A stretch of 31,569 nucleotides of DNA, taken from the NCBI GenBank assembly GCA_964636885.1, contig CAZWVA010000031.1:1-31569 (forward strand), written 5' to 3'. The notes beneath the pieces were generated by a model, which saw nothing but the letters and a program-made list of their open reading frames with translations, did no database searches and was not told where the DNA came from. This document shows positions 30,851-31,569 of the stretch, one piece after another (within the stretch, counting starts at the first letter, position 1; each line of letters opens with the position of its first letter). Origin of the DNA: CAZWVA01 sp964636885. GTDB lineage: Bacteria > Desulfobacterota_D > UBA1144 > Nemesobacterales > CSP1-2. A program made the position numbers and the translations under genes.

Positions 30851-31408
30851 ATGAGAAGATTAATAGCTTCCGTGGTTATTCTACTATTTGTTTCAAGTCT
30901 TTCTTTTGCTCAGGGCATGATGCAGAGGAAGCAAGGACAGATGAGAATGATGAGTAAAGGCATGATGGAACACATGATGGTCGGAATGCAACATATGTAT
31001 AGCATGATGGTTCATCACGTTCTCATTCAAGCAAACAAACTTGACCTCACAGATACTCAAAGGAAAGATTTAGCGAGTATTCGAGAGAAGTATGTTTACC
31101 CCATGGTTCGTAAGGAAGCGGATTTCAAAATCTCTCACATGAAGATTATGGATATGTTACAAGACCCGAACTTTGATCCTGCCAAGGTAAAGGCAGAAGT
31201 CAAACTATCAAACGATATCAATCTTGAGATGGCAAATATGTCAGTAGATGCACTTGCGGCGATAAGAAAGGCTATCGGTGTGGATAAGTTTAAAAAGATA
31301 AGTGAAATGATGTCCATGATGGGTGAGAAAGAGAAAGAAGAAATGATGGAAGAAAAACCGGCACAAGCGGAAAAAGAAGATTCGGGTGAACACAAGGAAC
31401 ATCATTAA
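30851..31408 (+). CDS. Met/His-rich periplasmic protein of the ZraP/Spy/CnrX-like type
   Basis: This 185-residue protein has a signal peptide cut near residue 20 (SFAQG). A Met/His-rich segment follows at about 22-55 (GMMEHMMVGMQHMYSMM), then a helical domain with the LTDTQ motif at 66-70 and long amphipathic helices to about 155. The Glu/Lys-rich tail ends HKEHH. The layout fits LTXXQ-family periplasmic metal-binding chaperones and sensors (Spy, ZraP, CnrX). In enterobacteria ZraP is paired with a sigma54-type two-component system, and here such a system lies in the same island. AAAGGAGG precedes the ATG by about 7 bp. Confidence 0.82.
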   Translation: MRRLIASVVILLFVSSLSFAQGMMQRKQGQMRMMSKGMMEHMMVGMQHMYSMMVHHVLIQANKLDLTDTQRKDLASIREKYVYPMVRKEADFKISHMKIMDMLQDPNFDPAKVKAEVKLSNDINLEMANMSVDALAAIRKAIGVDKFKKISEMMSMMGEKEKEEMMEEKPAQAEKEDSGEHKEHH

Positions 31409-31502
31409 GGTTAATAAAGACGAAATACATGCCCTCTCACTTTAATTTCTGTGGGAAAACAATTTAAGGAAATGTCCCTAAAATAGTTAGTATTAGTTAG
31501 GA

Positions 31503-31553
31503 GGCGAAACCTTTAAAACAATAAAGGGAAAAAACTTAAAAGGAGGTTTCGCC
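31503..31553 (+). promoter_or_regulatory. Inverted repeat covering the ribosome binding site of the edge gene
   Basis: GGCGAAACCT at 31503-31512 pairs perfectly with AGGTTTCGCC at 31544-31553, with a 31-nt A-rich loop. The right arm overlaps the AAAAGGAGG of the GTG at 31555. A folded RNA would partly hide the ribosome binding site, so translational control is possible. An insertion-element end is the alternative. Confidence 0.5.
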
Positions 31554-31554
31554 C

Positions 31555-31569
31555 GTGAATAAAAATACA
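31555..31569 (+). CDS. 5' end of a gene cut by the window edge
   Basis: A GTG with an AAAAGGAGG site 8-9 bp upstream begins codons for MNKNT and runs off the window. Only five codons are visible, so no product can be named. Confidence 0.4.

Overview
The window appears to come from the chromosome of a diderm (Gram-negative-type) bacterium. It encodes TolC-family outer-membrane proteins, lipoproteins, periplasmic adaptors and a sigma54-dependent regulator. The housekeeping genes (gatB, carA) are rich in AGG and ATA codons, and an archaeal-type Ogg2 DNA glycosylase sits beside them. This would fit a deep-branching deltaproteobacterial or Nitrospira-like lineage, but I cannot assign a phylum from sequence alone.

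Region 1 (1-7343) is ordinary core genome with genes on both strands: a gene tail cut by the window edge, an orphan ABC-2 permease, an Ogg2-type glycosylase lacking its expected catalytic lysine, a PIG-L deacetylase, gatB, a PlsC-type acyltransferase, a REC/HD-GYP response regulator and carA.

Region 2 (about 7450-31408) is a metal-efflux island with a mirrored layout. Its centre (17088-20046) is a leftward DUF302, histidine kinase, NtrC-type regulator operon. To its left, also read leftward, lies CzcI-like, czcC, czcB, czcA, a PII-NG protein, a frameshifted small membrane-protein gene, YnfA and a P1B ATPase. To its right, read rightward, come a small lipoprotein, a frame-broken Gly/His-rich gene and a His-rich PEGA protein. 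These are followed by a second TolC/adaptor/RND set, then a periplasmic His protein, cytochrome c, the intact paralogue of the frameshifted gene, a frame-broken cupredoxin and a ZraP/Spy-like Met/His-rich protein.

The strongest new signal is regulatory. Three close matches to the sigma54 -24/-12 element (GG-N10-GC) lie at 20030-20045 (minus), 20338-20353 (plus) and 22220-22235 (plus). Two copies of an identically spaced paired-dyad element (GTCCAA, then two GTTNRAAAWYCAAC-like dyads 21 bp apart) lie at 20115-20157 and 22078-22120. Together with the GAFTGA-containing regulator this predicts a self-regulated, Zra-like envelope metal-stress regulon. It would drive the sensor operon leftward, and the His-rich envelope proteins and second RND pump rightward, from two enhancers.

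Also notable are a hairpin-less adaptor in the second RND system, a PII protein with a shortened T-loop in the first, and several small envelope genes with broken reading frames although the 3-kb RND genes are intact. Palindromic repeat elements sit in the spacers of both efflux operons. At the right edge a new gene begins whose ribosome binding site lies inside an inverted repeat.
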